A stretch of 64,000 nucleotides of DNA from Eledone cirrhosa (lineage: Eukaryota; Mollusca; Cephalopoda; Octopoda; Eledonidae), in the NCBI GenBank assembly GCA_964016885.1, contig OZ024744.1:68069051-68133050 (forward strand), written 5' to 3'. A program made the position numbers and the translations under genes. Under the pieces are notes generated by a model, which worked only from the letters and a program-made list of their open reading frames with translations, ran no database searches and was not told where the DNA came from. Shown here piece after piece: positions 63,995 through 64,000 of this stretch. Within the stretch, counting starts at the first letter, position 1, and the number at the start of each line of letters is the position of its first letter.

Positions 63995-64000
63995 TGTGTG
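63833..64000. repeat. (TG)n/(TGTC)n microsatellite running off the edge
   Basis: TGTGTGTGTC-type units followed by long uninterrupted (TG)n to the end of the window. Confidence 0.93.

Overview
This is eukaryotic DNA, most likely from a coleoid cephalopod (octopus or squid). It is AT-rich, gene-poor and dominated by non-LTR retrotransposons, by tRNA-derived SINEs of the type known from octopus and squid (modules such as 'cacaaggccagcaatt' and 'gatttgaactcagaa'), by long (AT)n, (TG)n and (ATT)n microsatellites and by minisatellites. There are no prokaryotic operons, rRNA genes or CRISPR arrays. The organism call is inferred from repeat content.

Layout. 1-4619: a LINE endonuclease fragment on the minus strand (with an unusual N-terminal fusion), then a decayed restriction-like-endonuclease LINE on the plus strand. 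4620-8969: a decayed Helitron on the minus strand with recognisable TC and CTAG ends, inserted at an A|T site. 9217-14900: a divergent Tx1/L1-clade LINE (copy A, minus). 14945-22935: SINEs, a LINE 3' fragment, a piggyBac-like MITE and two large tandem arrays (48-bp and 31-bp units). 23058-34866: two closely related full-length Tx1/L1-clade LINEs (copies B and C, plus) arranged head to tail, each starting directly after an (ATT)n tract. 34867-38960: SINEs, an RTE-like LINE, a mariner remnant and a perfect 28-bp inverted repeat. 38960-50200: mostly non-coding DNA with microsatellites, SINEs and a MITE.

The only host protein-coding gene I can support is the 3' half of an SLC6-type Na+/Cl- dependent neurotransmitter or amino-acid transporter on the minus strand. 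Its five exons lie between 57718 and 50376, with consistent splice sites and phases, and run from the end of TM8 through TM12 to the stop codon. Its introns hold two oppositely oriented CR1/Jockey-like LINE copies, a LINE C-terminal scrap and a (TG)n tract (CA on the transcribed strand) just downstream of a splice donor.

The retroelements appear linked. Tx1-clade LINEs, CR1-like LINEs and the main SINE family all end in (ATT)n. The SINE tail resembles the Tx1 LINE 3' end, suggesting that this LINE mobilises the SINE. Every LINE open frame is broken by frameshifts, stops or deletions, except an uninterrupted 684-codon RT frame in copy C, which has lost its own stop and reads on into the tail and the next SINE.
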